DNA from: Bradyrhizobium sp. 190
Lineage (GTDB): Bacteria; Pseudomonadota; Alphaproteobacteria; Rhizobiales; Xanthobacteraceae
Reading direction: 5' to 3'
NCBI RefSeq assembly: GCF_023073415.1
Contig: NZ_JADPJL010000012.1
Span: 1 to 64,000, forward strand
DNA length: 64,000 nucleotides
A model generated the notes under the pieces. It was not told the origin of the DNA, searched no databases, and saw only the letters and a list, made by a program, of their open reading frames with translations. Below, piece by piece: positions 33,243-42,038 of the stretch. Every line of letters starts with the position of its first letter. Position 1 is the stretch's first letter. The translations under genes and the position numbers were made by a program.

Positions 33243-33488
33243 ATGCGCACATGGCAGGTCGAGCGCCGCAAGCGCACGCGGCATCTCATCGAACTCGGCG
33301 GCCTCGTCGTCAAAGCCGGTATCGTGGACCTGACCGGCGATGACCGCACCACGATCCTCGGCGCGCTAATCTGGATCGCCGAGAAACTAAAGGGCGATCA
33401 GCGCGAACAGGCCCGCGCGTTCTGGGCCGCAAGGGGAAAGCAGGCGTTCGACATGGACTCGGCAACGCACGTACGTACAGATCGTTGA
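33243..33488 (+). CDS. traD: Conjugal transfer protein TraD-type
   Basis: 81 residues from ATG 33243: MRTWQVERRKRTRHLIELGGLVVKAGIVDLTGDDRTTILGALIWIAEKL, then REQARAFWAARGKQAFD. This small helical domain is typical of the gene between traC and traG in Ti-type transfer regions. An upstream in-frame ATG (33153) overlaps traC and was rejected. The coupling protein traG, normally next, is missing: the sequence after it is unrelated. Confidence 0.8.
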   Translation: MRTWQVERRKRTRHLIELGGLVVKAGIVDLTGDDRTTILGALIWIAEKLKGDQREQARAFWAARGKQAFDMDSATHVRTDR

Positions 33489-33870
33489 TGCGCGACAATG
33501 GCACGTTAGCCTGCAGCGCGACGATGAAGGCATCGAGTGGAATTTGGAAGAAACCGGGAGCTCAGCCTGTAATGAAGCCCCAGAGAAGGTGTGCCTGCTC
33601 CCAGCAAATTGGGCCGGACGGCCGCCGCCCCGTCAAGGCGCGCGTTCCGAGGCCCCCGGTTCGCGGCTGGCGGCCTTGACAGGCCGTCGGCATCCCGGAC
33701 GCCTGTCAATCGGCTTGCAAATTTTGCAGGCCGAATGCCACCGGAACCCGTCTTAAGAGTCGCCTCTGGGGATTGCGGCGACAACCCGACCGAAGGGTGA
33801 GGTCCAGGCGCATCCGCGAGCTCACGAAACTAGAATGCTCGCGTGATAATCGATTCGATCTTATCACACT
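33489..33870. other. Junction region without a supported gene
   Basis: The expected traG start is absent. No reading frame has a start signal or recognisable sequence. It holds the inverted repeat at 33676-33709 and probably marks the break of the transfer operon. Confidence 0.4.
33676..33709. repeat. Inverted repeat around a possible rearrangement point
   Basis: TTGACAGG (33676-33683) and CCTGTCAA (33702-33709), extendable inward by CGTC/GACG with one bulged base. It lies past the traD stop. It could be a terminator without T run, a recombinase site or a scrap of a mobile-element end. Confidence 0.45.
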
Positions 33871-34188
33871 GTGGCTACGGACGATTTCGCGCGTCGCTTC
33901 TCGCAGAGCGGCGGAAATCTCATGTGGCTGCTCGGAGCCGGCGCTTCGGCGGCCGCGAGCATTCCGACGGCGTGGGACATGATCTGGGAGTTCAAGCAAC
34001 AACTCTACGTCAGGCAGCGCCGTGTCTCGCCGAAACAGGTCGCCGAGCTGTTCACCCCTGGCCGTTCCGGGCACGTGAGCACCGCCAGTGCGACGGCTGC
34101 GCTGATCGCTGCGGCGGTTGCTGGAGCTGCGCATGTCCAAAAACTTCTCGACTGCTGCTCTCAAATGGGCGCTTTCGCTCGACAGTGA
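33871..34188 (+). pseudogene. Truncated SIR2-like protein (N-terminal scrap)
   Basis: MATDDFARRFSQSGGNLMWLLGAGASAAASIPTAWDMIWEFKQQLYV.QRRVSPKQVAELF is the start of SIR2-like (SIR2_2) proteins; GAGAS is the nucleotide-binding turn. Such proteins are often several hundred to 1500 residues and several act in phage defence through NAD depletion. After about 62 residues the frame enters unrelated sequence, the reverse side of a chemotaxis-receptor scrap. So only the first strand of the NAD fold is left and it cannot function. Confidence 0.7.
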
Positions 34189-34278
34189 CTTCGCCGACTG
34201 CAGAACTTGGGTCGAGGCGGCGCCGGTCTGTACCGAGCCGTGACTGACGTCAGCGATATTGACGGCTACTTCCTTCCC
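34132..34278 (-). pseudogene. C-terminal scrap of a methyl-accepting chemotaxis protein
   Basis: The minus strand reads KEVAVNIADVSHGSVQTGAAS, then VLQSAKSLSSESAHLRAAVEKFLDM, the typical last coiled-coil segment of alphaproteobacterial MCPs. The signalling hairpin upstream is missing. It is inverted relative to the SIR2 scrap and touches it directly. Confidence 0.7.
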
Positions 34279-34714
34279 GATGGCGGCCTGTCCAACATTG
34301 GCGGCGCGTTTGTTGCGCTCTTGTTTCTGAAATCGCGACAGGCTCCGTAGCTCCTCAGCTTGCTTGGCGAAAGAAGTAGCTCCCGCAGCCCTCAGTCTCC
34401 GCGAGATTTCACGGCACTGCGGAGCTTCCGGTCGAACGTCTCGCGATGGTGACCTCATCGGATTCGGCGATCTGTTTGACCATTTCATGATTCACACCGG
34501 GATCGGCGGCCGCCTCGGGGACCCTGTAGTTCGCGTTTACCTGATCGGAACCGAAACGGCGCCTGGAAACGAGAGTGACGGCTGCGGCGCGTCAGGATTT
34601 ACCTGACCTCAGCGGGCGACACGGGGCTTGGCAGACTAATGTCAGGCTGGTCCGATCGCGGAATGCAATGTAAGGGACACCACGGCATTTGTTAGTCTTC
34701 GCCGGCAAAAAGAT
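34279..34714. other. Upstream region of the kinase operon
   Basis: No gene supported. The last part should hold the promoter of the kinase/regulator operon. I see no clear consensus promoter or operator. Confidence 0.4.
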
Positions 34715-36793
34715 ATGCGCGCAACCGTGATCGCAGAATTGGGGAGCAGGCTTTCCTCGGGTTCAGGCCGGCCAAAGGAAGGCGTCTGGCTTTTCACGGC
34801 GCTCGTTCTCACGGCCGCCATTCCGGTCCTGCTTCTCGGGGGCTGGATGGCCTATATCACCGCGGATCAGGAACGAAGCTACGCCCGCAAGGCCGCCACA
34901 GAAGCGCTGACCCAAGCGGCGCACCGGATCGAAGGTGAGATCTCCCGTGAACTGCAGGTGGCTGAGACGCTTGCAAGCTCTGCCGCGCTCGATCAGGGGA
35001 ATCTGCGGGATTTCTACCTTGAGGCAACCCGTATCGTGGCCGCCCGCCCGTTGTGGGAAACCGCTGCACTGACGAAGCCGGATCAAGAGCAGGTGCTGAA
35101 TGTGCTGCGGCCGCTCGGCGCCCCGCTCGGACCGGTAACCGACGCCGAGAGCTTTAACGCCGTGCTGCGCGCACGAAAGCCGGTGCTCGGCGGGCTCGGT
35201 CCCTATCAAGCCGCCATCGGCAAGCAGCTCGTGTCCCTGCGCGTCCCTGTTATCAGGGATGGTGAACTCCGCTACGTCCTGACGATCGGGCTGTTGCCCG
35301 ACCAGATCGGAACGATTCTCGGCCAGGCGGGACTACCCGCCGGATGGGCTGGCACTGTCGTTGACGCCAAGGAGAAGATCGTTGCGCGCACGCCCGACAC
35401 GAAAATTGCCAAGGCAGGCGCGACGACGCCTGCCGTACAGGAAGCCATGGCGCGCGGCGGCTCGAACTCGGCACGAACGCAGACGCGTGAGGGCATCGAT
35501 GTTGAAACTGTCCACCGCGTGCTCGCCGGCACGGAAGGATGGTCGGTCCACGTTGGCGTGCCGGTGTCGGAATTGAATGCGCCCGTATCCCGCTCGTTGC
35601 GGCTGTTGTTCGGTGGTACGGCGGCGAGCGTTGGTCTTGCCATCGCCCTCGGGCTGGTGATCGCCCGGGAAATTGCGCAGCGCCGGCGTATGGAGGCGCT
35701 TCAGTCCGCGGCGGCGCTGATGGACAGCGAAAAGCGGGGGGCGCTCGCGATCGATGCGGCCGAACTCGGTACATGGCGCTGGGATCTATCCGCAAACGAA
35801 TTCAGCGGCTGTGGCCGCTTCTGCGCGCTTCTGGGCCTGGCAGGCGCGCGATCGGGAGAAACCCGATGGTCGGCAGACCGGATTGTCGCGCTGGTCGAAC
35901 CACCGCATCGCGCCGCGCTGGCTTCGTTCGCCACCGATTGCCTCGAGAGCGGCAGATCGAGCAGCGTCGAGTTTCCGCTTCAGTCGGACGATCGCGGAGA
36001 GTATTGGTTGCGCGCGGCGGGGAGGGCCGAGGGGCCACCCAACCGACGTCATGTGATTCACGGCGTGTTGGCCGACATCGATGTTCTCAAGCGCGCAGAG
36101 ACCGAACGGTCTCACTTGCTTCGACGCCTGGCTTCGGCCCAGGAAGAGGAGCAGCGCCGGATTTCGCGGGAGCTGCACGACCAGATCGGGCAGACAGTGA
36201 CGGGACTGTCTCTCGGCCTGAAAGCGTTGGAGCAGGGGTTAGCCAAAGGCGGCAACGGCGAAGCGGCGACCGAGCAGGTGCGATGGCTGGAACAGCTTGC
36301 CGCGCAGATCGGCCGCGACATTCATCGCACGGCGTCGGACCTGCGGCCGACGGCCATCGATGACCTCGGCATTTTCAAGGCGATTGAAGCCTATGTTGCG
36401 GAATGGCAGGAGCGCTACGGCATTCGTGTCGATATCCAGACCTTCGGGCGCGACGATTCGCTGGCTCCCGATGTGGCGGCAGTGCTGTACCGGTTGGTTC
36501 AGGAGGGATTGACCAACGTCCTGAAACACGCCAACGCGAGCAAGGTGAGCATTGTGCTTGAGAAGAAATCGGAAGGGCTGGCGCTGGTTCTCGAGGACGA
36601 CGGGATAGGTTTCGATCCCGAGAAGGTCGGCCGGGTGGCGTCACGGGGCGGTCGGACATCGGGATTGGGTCTCTCCGGCATGAAGGAGCGGGTTGCCCTT
36701 CTCGGCGGTACGATCGCCGTCGAATCTGCGGCAGGAAAGGGAAGTACGATTTTTGTTCAGATTCCGATGGAAGCGTCGGAGGCCGTCAGATGA
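34715..36793 (+). CDS. Membrane sensor histidine kinase, HisKA_3 type with PAS
   Basis: 692 residues. First membrane helix (LFTALVLTAAIPVLLLGGWMAY, about 26-47), a periplasmic Cache-like sensor region (about 50-285: ETLASSAALDQGNLRDFY, VLNVLRPLGAPLGP, RVPVIRDGELRYVLTIGLLP), second helix (LFGGTAASVGLAIALGLVIA), a PAS-like region (LGTWRWDLSANEFSG...), then HisKA_3 (EEEQRRISRELHDQIGQTVTGLSLGL, phospho-His in ELHDQ) and HATPase_c (EGLTNVLKHANASKV, DDGIGFDP, GLGLSGMKERV). NarX/UhpB/DegS-type. It overlaps the regulator gene by ATGA, so they are cognate. The signal is unknown. Confidence 0.93.
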   Translation: MRATVIAELGSRLSSGSGRPKEGVWLFTALVLTAAIPVLLLGGWMAYITADQERSYARKAATEALTQAAHRIEGEISRELQVAETLASSAALDQGNLRDFYLEATRIVAARPLWETAALTKPDQEQVLNVLRPLGAPLGPVTDAESFNAVLRARKPVLGGLGPYQAAIGKQLVSLRVPVIRDGELRYVLTIGLLPDQIGTILGQAGLPAGWAGTVVDAKEKIVARTPDTKIAKAGATTPAVQEAMARGGSNSARTQTREGIDVETVHRVLAGTEGWSVHVGVPVSELNAPVSRSLRLLFGGTAASVGLAIALGLVIAREIAQRRRMEALQSAAALMDSEKRGALAIDAAELGTWRWDLSANEFSGCGRFCALLGLAGARSGETRWSADRIVALVEPPHRAALASFATDCLESGRSSSVEFPLQSDDRGEYWLRAAGRAEGPPNRRHVIHGVLADIDVLKRAETERSHLLRRLASAQEEEQRRISRELHDQIGQTVTGLSLGLKALEQGLAKGGNGEAATEQVRWLEQLAAQIGRDIHRTASDLRPTAIDDLGIFKAIEAYVAEWQERYGIRVDIQTFGRDDSLAPDVAAVLYRLVQEGLTNVLKHANASKVSIVLEKKSEGLALVLEDDGIGFDPEKVGRVASRGGRTSGLGLSGMKERVALLGGTIAVESAAGKGSTIFVQIPMEASEAVR

Positions 36794-37443
36794 CGCCCGT
36801 TCGCATCGCACTCGTTGACGACCATCCCGTCGTGCTCGCCGGCATCCGCGCGCTGCTGCAGGGCGTGCCCGAGGTCGAACTCGTTGGCGAAGCCAACACG
36901 GGAGCCACGGGCTTGAAGGCCATTTGCGATTCCTCGCCGGATATCGCGGTCATCGATCTTTCGCTGCCTGACATCAGCGGAATGGAGCTTGCCCGTCAGG
37001 TGAGCAGGCAATGCCCTGACGTGAAGATCATTGCGCTGACCGTTCATGAAGATCGGGCCTATGTGCATCCGGTGCTTGAAGCGGGCGCGAGGGGATATTT
37101 GTTGAAGCGATCGGCCGGGGACGAGCTGCTTCGTGCCATCCGGGCCGTAAACCAGGGCGACCTCTATCTCGATCCCGCGATAGCCGAGAAGGCGGCGATG
37201 AACGCGCGCGAACCAGCCTTGTCGGAAGAGAGCGATGGTGGCGAACTCAGCCGGCGGGAAGAGGACGTGCTTAAGCTCGTGGCTCAGGGCTTCAGCAACA
37301 AGCAGATCGCAGGACAGCTTGAGGTGAGCGTCAAAAGCGTGGAGACCTACAAGGCGCGAGCGTCGGAAAAGAAGGGGCTTCATAGCCGAGCGGATATTGT
37401 CCGCTATGGCATCAAGCAGGGCTGGCTCGCCGCGCCAAACTGA
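36790..37443 (+). CDS. NarL/FixJ-family response regulator
   Basis: 217 residues. Receiver domain with DD10-11, phospho-acceptor Asp56 (AVIDLSLPD), Thr in IIALTVHED and Lys in YLLKRSAG. LuxR-type HTH at the end (LSRREEDVLKLVAQGFSNKQIAGQLEVSVKSVETYKARASEKKGLHSRADIV). All switch residues are present. Coupled to the sensor kinase by a four-base overlap; the pair is a complete two-component system with no obvious target gene next door. Confidence 0.95.
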   Translation: MTPVRIALVDDHPVVLAGIRALLQGVPEVELVGEANTGATGLKAICDSSPDIAVIDLSLPDISGMELARQVSRQCPDVKIIALTVHEDRAYVHPVLEAGARGYLLKRSAGDELLRAIRAVNQGDLYLDPAIAEKAAMNAREPALSEESDGGELSRREEDVLKLVAQGFSNKQIAGQLEVSVKSVETYKARASEKKGLHSRADIVRYGIKQGWLAAPN

Positions 37444-37469
37444 CATGAGGCGGGGGCAGGCAACTACAC

Positions 37470-37491
37470 CTTGCGCTAACGCGAGCGCAAG
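37470..37491. terminator. Bidirectional terminator-like hairpin
   Basis: CTTGCGCT (37470-37477) and AGCGCAAG (37484-37491), perfect with a 6-base loop, between the convergent response-regulator gene and the gene ending at 37511. Confidence 0.5.
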
Positions 37492-37510
37492 CTGTGTCGA
37501 GGGATGTGGG

Positions 37511-37816
37511 CTACTTGGCGGGGCCGGAGCGCGGAACGCCCTGCAGATCGCTCATAGGCACACAGCTCTTCTTGCGGCGCTGATTCCGAGGTGCGCCCTG
37601 CACCTTCAGAACCTTGCCTGCCGAACAGGAGCCATCGTTGACATAGATCGTGGAGTACGGATCCATCATCAGTGGCTCGTAAGCGTATAGTTTCTGGGCG
37701 AAAGATGGCTGTGCCATGAACAAGGCCATCAGAAGCACCGCGAGGCCGCCTGCCTCGCGCAGGACTACAGCGCCTGAGGTGCGTCCGCGGCCCGGGCCCG
37801 GCTTGCTTGCGTGCAC
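37511..37816 (-). CDS. Exported small protein (DUF6719-like)
   Basis: 101 residues from GTG 37816, preferred over ATG 37888 because AAGGGAT lies just before it and overlap with the upstream gene is avoided. A membrane/signal segment (LAVLLMALFMAQPSFAQ) precedes a mature part KLYAYEPLMMDPYSTIYVNDGSCSAGKVLKVQG...KKSCVPM. The VNDGSCSAGKVLKV pattern matches small exported Bradyrhizobium proteins I know as DUF6719. Function unknown. Confidence 0.6.
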   Translation of the reverse strand: MHASKPGPGRGRTSGAVVLREAGGLAVLLMALFMAQPSFAQKLYAYEPLMMDPYSTIYVNDGSCSAGKVLKVQGAPRNQRRKKSCVPMSDLQGVPRSGPAK

Positions 37817-37817
37817 T

Positions 37818-38192
37818 TCATCGATCCCTTCGAAGCCCGCGCGTCTCTGCCGTCGGGCGAGGGCCTCGCGATTTGCCGTGGATGACATCCGTCACCGGGA
37901 TGAGATTGCGAGCGTATGCTTCCTTCAGCCTTCCAATCATTTCGACGTTTTCTTCCGATGCGTTCAAGCCAAAAACATCGTCCTTGCGGACCAGCAAGCC
38001 ATTGGCACAAAGTCCCTCGAGCGCTTTTGCCGTTTCGGTTTCGCCGGCGTAGATGCGGGCCGCGACCTTCGACACGCTACAGCGCTTCTCCGGATTCGAC
38101 CAGATCAGGAGCAGCGCTTCAATCTGGGCTACCGAAGCGATATGCTTCAATATGAAGTCCCTGATGTCGCCGGGGACGTACTGCGTTGCCAT
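37818..38192 (-). CDS. Small winged-HTH protein
   Basis: 124 residues from ATG 38192. IRDFILKHIASVAQIEALLLIWSNPEKRCSVSKVAARIYAGETETAKALEGLCANGLLVRKDDVFGLN reads as a winged helix-turn-helix; then VEMIGRLKEAYARNLIPVTDVIHGK. The family is frequent in rhizobia, often beside small membrane proteins, as here. Its last residues (SRGPRPTAETRGLRRDR) differ from what I expect and may reflect a 3' frameshift. Confidence 0.7.
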   Translation of the reverse strand: MATQYVPGDIRDFILKHIASVAQIEALLLIWSNPEKRCSVSKVAARIYAGETETAKALEGLCANGLLVRKDDVFGLNASEENVEMIGRLKEAYARNLIPVTDVIHGKSRGPRPTAETRGLRRDR

Positions 38193-38257
38193 GCCGTCGG
38201 TTGATGTTGTGGGTTCTAGACTGATCGCGGAGTGAATTCGCTTGCTGCGGAAATTTC

Positions 38258-38521
38258 TCACCCGGTGCGACACTCCGGCGTGCCATGGGCGGCTGCGGTC
38301 TCTCGCGGCCCGGCGGGCTGTTTTATTTCCAGCTTTGCTCGCGCCGCCTCCTTTTCATACTCGTCCACCAAGGCCTGAAGCTTTGTCGCAAATTTCGGAT
38401 CGGCTGCGCCGATCGCCAGGCGCTTGAAGAAAAACGCCCGTTCGTACAGTTGCTTGCTCCGGTACTGCTTGAACGATTTGTCGTCCTTTTGGTCCACCGC
38501 GCGCCCCCTCGGAAGTTGCAT
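38258..38521 (-). CDS. Small hypothetical helical protein
   Basis: 87 residues: KQYRSKQLYERAFFFKRLAIGAADPKFATKLQALVDEYEKEAARAKLEI is strongly helical and matches a class of short Bradyrhizobium proteins; the C-terminus is variable. Not recognised functionally. Confidence 0.6.
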   Translation of the reverse strand: MQLPRGRAVDQKDDKSFKQYRSKQLYERAFFFKRLAIGAADPKFATKLQALVDEYEKEAARAKLEIKQPAGPRETAAAHGTPECRTG

Positions 38522-38652
38522 GCCGTCACTCGACCAATCCCCATCCTAGAGCCCATTCCCGTGCCGGCGCGTCAGGAAAAACCTGTCTACTATTCATGCC
38601 GAACATGGCGCACTGGACATTGCGCTGCACGAAGGCGCTCGAACCGTGCAGC

Positions 38653-38841
38653 TTATGAAGATGATCCGGTTGCCCTTTGGTGCGCTGTATCTCTGCGCGA
38701 GTCGTTGTTGCAGACCAGGCAGACGGCTCTCGATGTAAGCCGGCCATTGACGCCCAGCCGTTCGTAGCGGTGCGGCGTTCTTTCCGAACATGGAACGCAG
38801 TAAGCCAAAGGTCGATTATCGACTGTGTTGCCATTGAACAT
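38653..38841 (-). CDS. Small zinc-ribbon protein
   Basis: 62 residues from ATG 38841. CVPCSERTPHRYERLG...SRAVCLVC is a CxxC-X24-CxxC zinc ribbon; the tail is polar. Probably a nucleic-acid or protein-binding accessory factor; nothing specific can be said. Confidence 0.6.
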   Translation of the reverse strand: MFNGNTVDNRPLAYCVPCSERTPHRYERLGVNGRLTSRAVCLVCNNDSRRDTAHQRATGSSS

Positions 38842-38875
38842 TTTCAAGCCCCCGATGTTGAACTTAAGTCTTCCG

Positions 38876-39079
38876 CTACCTTTCTCTCTCGTCAGCCCCA
38901 CCAACAATCGCCACCACAAGCACGAACGAGAGGGCGACAGCGGAGATGAGAGCATTGAGCCTCAATACGGAGGCAGGGACTCCCAGCCCGTAGTCGATAA
39001 GCAGCACCGTTAACAACGCGGTCACGCCGGCAGTTCCGATGAAGATGATGAGCGCAACAGCCCGATCTACGATCCTCAT
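38876..39079 (-). CDS. Small two-helix membrane protein
   Basis: 67 residues from ATG 39079: ALIIFIGTAGVTALLTVLLIDYGLG and LNALISAVALSFVLVVAIVGG are two membrane helices with an acidic/basic end (ADERER). It follows another small two-helix gene by 14 bases, so the two are probably one operon. Confidence 0.6.
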   Translation of the reverse strand: MRIVDRAVALIIFIGTAGVTALLTVLLIDYGLGVPASVLRLNALISAVALSFVLVVAIVGGADERER

Positions 39080-39093
39080 AGTTGGGTCACTTG

Positions 39094-39291
39094 CTATCGC
39101 TCCTTGCTCGCGAGCATTTCGATCGTGAGAAGGCCCGCCATGAGGGCCGCGCAGATCAGCGCCTGCTCGCGGAGCGCGGATCGAGAAAAGCCGAGACTGT
39201 TGTGTGCAAAGTGCGCCGTCGCGTACGCCACGATCGCCGCACTGCCCAAGGCAAGAACAGATATGATTACGAGATGGAAGAACTGCTTCAC
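39094..39291 (-). CDS. Small two-helix membrane protein
   Basis: 65 residues: MKQFFHLVIISVLALGSAAIVAYATAHFAHNSLGF, then REQALICAALMAGLLTIEMLASKER. Two hydrophobic segments. First gene of a pair with the gene ending at 38876; both have the same topology, so they could form a hetero-oligomer, but there is no evidence beyond layout. Confidence 0.6.
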   Translation of the reverse strand: MKQFFHLVIISVLALGSAAIVAYATAHFAHNSLGFSRSALREQALICAALMAGLLTIEMLASKER

Positions 39292-39742
39292 CTATATTCA
39301 CCTCGTGCTGTCGAGATGCCCGAAGATGGTCTTGATGACACGGATTGGTCTATGGCGGATTCGATCCACTGCTCGCGCAACGAAGGCATATTAAAACTGG
39401 CGCCTGGATCGAGAATGTCAGGAAAAGCCCGTCAGCCCGTAGCGGCAGACCTTCGTGGCGTTTGGGCGGCCAGCGGCCCTGGCCAGGTCGTTATCGAGGG
39501 GGAGCGGACGAGGGAGGGCGATATTCAGCTTGCGCTAATTACCCAAGGCAAACTGGATTTGCGGCTTATTCGTCGAAGCTTCTAAATGAGCTTCCATAGT
39601 AGTCATGCACAGCAACCCGGCGGCGTCCTGTAGCCGCCGTGTACGGCTTCAAAGTACCAGCGGCGCGCTGGTCGCTCTCGGGAATTTCATCGCAATCGAG
39701 GTCAAATGCAGTTCTGGCAACAAATTCAGTAGCAGGGTAAAG
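39292..39742. other. Intergenic stretch with no supported gene
   Basis: Frames present (for example GDIQLALITQGKLDLRLIRRSF near 39520-39585) lack starts or family resemblance. Base composition becomes less GC-rich towards 39700. Confidence 0.35.
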
Positions 39743-39922
39743 TTAGAGACGTCCTTGAGACGGTGCCGGCGAGATTGTTGCAGTGATTGCATTTTCTGGA
39801 GCCTCGTTCAATTCTCGCTCAGCCTGAAGGTAAAACTCTTCGTCTCTATCTTTCGGCTCGCCTGCGTGCTGCCACAGTTCGTAAGCGCGCCGTGTGATCT
39901 TCATCTTCTGGGAATCTGCCAC
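39743..39922 (-). CDS. DUF2934-domain protein
   Basis: 59 residues from GTG 39922, chosen for the perfect GGAGG seven bases upstream. MADSQKMKITRRAYELWQHAGEPKDRDEEFYLQAERELNEA is the DUF2934 signature (RAYELWxxAGxPxGRDxEFWxxAExEL), a short domain with unknown role, common in rhizobia. The upstream in-frame extension to 40093 is unlikely. Confidence 0.85.
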   Translation of the reverse strand: MADSQKMKITRRAYELWQHAGEPKDRDEEFYLQAERELNEAPENAITATISPAPSQGRL

Positions 39923-40384
39923 TGTGACCTCCTTCGAACTGAGTTGGGGACGACCAAAAATATGGGTGTTTCCCAAGTAGGCGCTCAACCAGAGAGGAGC
40001 CGACGAAATTTGCGGCTTGCACTTGAAACCAAAGATATCCTCTTCGACAACTGCCAGAGTCGCTATCAGCGGCGGAAGTTCTCCGCACCGCACACTGAAA
40101 CTTTGTCGTCATGCTTTATTCGATGACTGTCACACATCATAACCACAGCGGATTGCGCATGGTAGTTAACACGAACAAAGAAGAGCTTAGAATTCGCCAC
40201 AAATGACCTTGCGGGACAAGGACACAGCGGGCGCGGGGGTGTCAGGAATTTCCTTACACGAAGAGCAGCCCGCCTCCCAACCGGGATTGTTTAAACGTCG
40301 AAAGAAGGATCTGATTGACGTATTGTTACGGCTCGCAGTTCAGCGTGGCCTACGGGAGAGACGCCAACGCACACTGGGATTGTG

Positions 40385-40530
40385 ATGCTGGCGGTGGCGT
40401 TTCTCCTCATTTGGGTCGGACGTCCCAGCAAATCGGGCAATCCATCGCAAGTTCTGGAGGGCTTAATGCGACCCTCGTTCTATGTCCGCCACTAGTATTG
40501 TCGTGCTTCGCATTCGGTGCAGAGTATTAC
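40385..40530 (+). pseudogene. Frameshifted small membrane protein
   Basis: The frame from ATG 40385 reads MLAVAFLLIWVGRPSKSGNPSQVLEGL and hits a stop at 40495. One frame over, the same DNA continues GLNATLVLCPPLVLSCFAFGAEYYL, the expected second helix (as I recall from rhizobial homologues). One indel near 40465 splits the gene. Confidence 0.4.
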
Positions 40531-40713
40531 CTCAAGCCGGCCGGAAAACTAAGGCTGGAGCTATTGAGCTTTTCTGCGCCAACGAGGATGCGTCGTCCGT
40601 CATTGACGATGATGGAGAAGCTTTCGGCTTCTGAACGTGCAACCTTGTCGCAGGAGACAGCGCTATTGAGAATTTGTGAAACTGCAGCAAGAAGTTACGC
40701 CGGCGCGGACGGC

Positions 40714-40830
40714 TTAGCCAGCGGATGTTATCGGAACGTCACGCGAGACCCATTCGTTTGCGCTGGCGCCGGTCATGTAGACGATAGGGAAGGCCGGATC
40801 GATCTCTCTGGCGTGCTTGGCAACGAGCGT
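40714..40830 (-). pseudogene. C-terminal scrap of a response-regulator receiver domain
   Basis: The minus strand reads LVAKHAREIDPAFPIVYMTGASANEWVSRDVP, the beta4-alpha4 part of a receiver domain as found in rhizobial FixJ-type or hybrid proteins. It is fused directly to the IS3 orfA scrap, so the breakpoint lies at 40830. Confidence 0.65.
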
Positions 40831-41050
40831 CGCTTCGGCCAGGAGCTGCTTCAGCTTGGCGTTCTCGTCCTCCAGTGCCTTCAGTCGCTTGGTATCGGAC
40901 ACTTCCAGCCCGCCGAACTTGGCCTTCCATTTGTGGAAGGTCGCGCTGCTGATTCCGTGCTTGCTGCACATGTCGGCCGCCTTCGCCCCCGGCTTCCTGC
41001 TCCCGCAAGATCGCGATGATCTGTTCTTCCGTGAACCGGCTCGGCTTCAT
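40831..41050 (-). pseudogene. IS3-family orfA remnant with a +1 frameshift
   Basis: MKPSRFTEEQIIAILREQEAG, then one frame over KAADMCSKHGISSATFHKWKAKFGGLEVSDTKRLKALEDENAKLKQLLAEA: the HTH and leucine zipper of IS3-family OrfA. The frame break is explained by one extra base in the run of five C at 40986-40990. The protein ends before the orfB overlap; orfB is absent. Confidence 0.9.
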
Positions 41051-41348
41051 GTCAATTCCCTCCGAGGTGATGGACTCTACCCATTTTTGGAGGAAATTCT
41101 GGGCTCAGGTCGCCGAGAGCTGCCCTCCACGTACTGATCAATAGCGACGATGATTGCCTGGACGCGCAGTAGCACCAGCCCTCTTGCGAAGCTAAGCGCC
41201 GAACCTCCGCGAGCGCCCTTATCCAGGGTGGATTCTGGGATTCCATACTGACCAGGGTTGAGAGGCTCTGGCTCTTGCCTGTTTTGTAAACTTCCTCATA
41301 GCAATTGGAATAGCCGGAATAGAGGCAGCAGAGTCTCAGAACGAGCGC

Positions 41349-41636
41349 TCAGCATCTCGATAGGTCGCAGACTTCCAATACCCTCAATGATTTTTCTAAA
41401 ACACAGTTGGAAAACTCACTACCGCCAACGCAGTCATCGATCGCTTTGTTGGTTTGATCTGTCACGCAGCCTGAGTAATTGTGACCCTTGTCTTCCCCGA
41501 ATTTCTGCCGAAATTTAGCGAGGCAGGATTTGCTCGCTCTTCCAGTCTGCGCGATCCACTTGTCACGATCGATAGGCTCCGCTTGAGCAAGAAGCGTCGA
41601 CCCAAGCAACATCGCGATGACCAAAGCATATCGCAT
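41349..41636 (-). CDS. Small secreted cysteine-rich protein
   Basis: 95 residues with a clear signal peptide (MRYALVIAMLLGSTLLAQAEP). The mature part has four cysteines in SKSCLAKFRQKFGE, YSGCVTDQ, DDCVGGSEFSNCVLE and VCDLSRC, so disulfides are likely. Family unknown. It is one of the few intact genes within the IS-scrap region 40,700-43,000. Confidence 0.65.
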   Translation of the reverse strand: MRYALVIAMLLGSTLLAQAEPIDRDKWIAQTGRASKSCLAKFRQKFGEDKGHNYSGCVTDQTNKAIDDCVGGSEFSNCVLEKSLRVLEVCDLSRC

Positions 41637-41669
41637 GTTCTTATCTCCGCCGGTTAAGTCGGACGATAC

Positions 41670-41906
41670 ATGAAAACGCTGGACGGCACTCTATATTGGC
41701 GCGCCCTAGACTGCTCCGGACTGCCGATGAGACGGGACACGTGGCACAGGACCCCGTTGCGGAGCCAAGACCCGATCGGAGGCGCCATGCAAGTCCGCGC
41801 GCCGATTATCGGGGGGCGGAGGTGTCGAATGCAACGGTGTGTCGACGGCGGTGGTGCCCCGAGCGGTCCGAGAAACGGCAACTACAAGCACGGCCGTTTC
41901 ACCTAG
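41670..41906 (+). pseudogene. Frameshifted remnant of an HGGxPxGxRNGNYKHG protein
   Basis: The frame ends CRMQRCVDGGGAPSGPRNGNYKHGRFT, the typical C-terminus of a small rhizobial protein (usual CR(L/M)HGG...GNRNALKHGRYT). Upstream, its cysteine part (GAKTR...PCKS) lies in a different frame. At least one indel separates the halves. Confidence 0.45.
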
Positions 41907-42038
41907 GATTTGCCGGATCCATTGCATTGCAGGCAGACACCGTCGCCTAAAAGCCGGAGTTTCGATCTGTGCGGTTCGTGGCAATCGCTGGAGGTGACGC
42001 CCGCGGCAAACATCCTGCTCTGCCTGAATGGTGTGTAG

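Noticed and set aside
33706..34488. 260-codon minus-strand frame
   Set aside because: Only the 34132-34278 part resembles a protein (chemotaxis-receptor tail); the rest is antisense to the SIR2 scrap or low complexity.
41052..41246. Minus-strand frame with RLASQEGWCYCASRQ
   Set aside because: Another frame of the same DNA reads LVLLRVQAIIVAIDQYVE, which I recall from Bradyrhizobium; probably a decayed gene, but too little remains to annotate.
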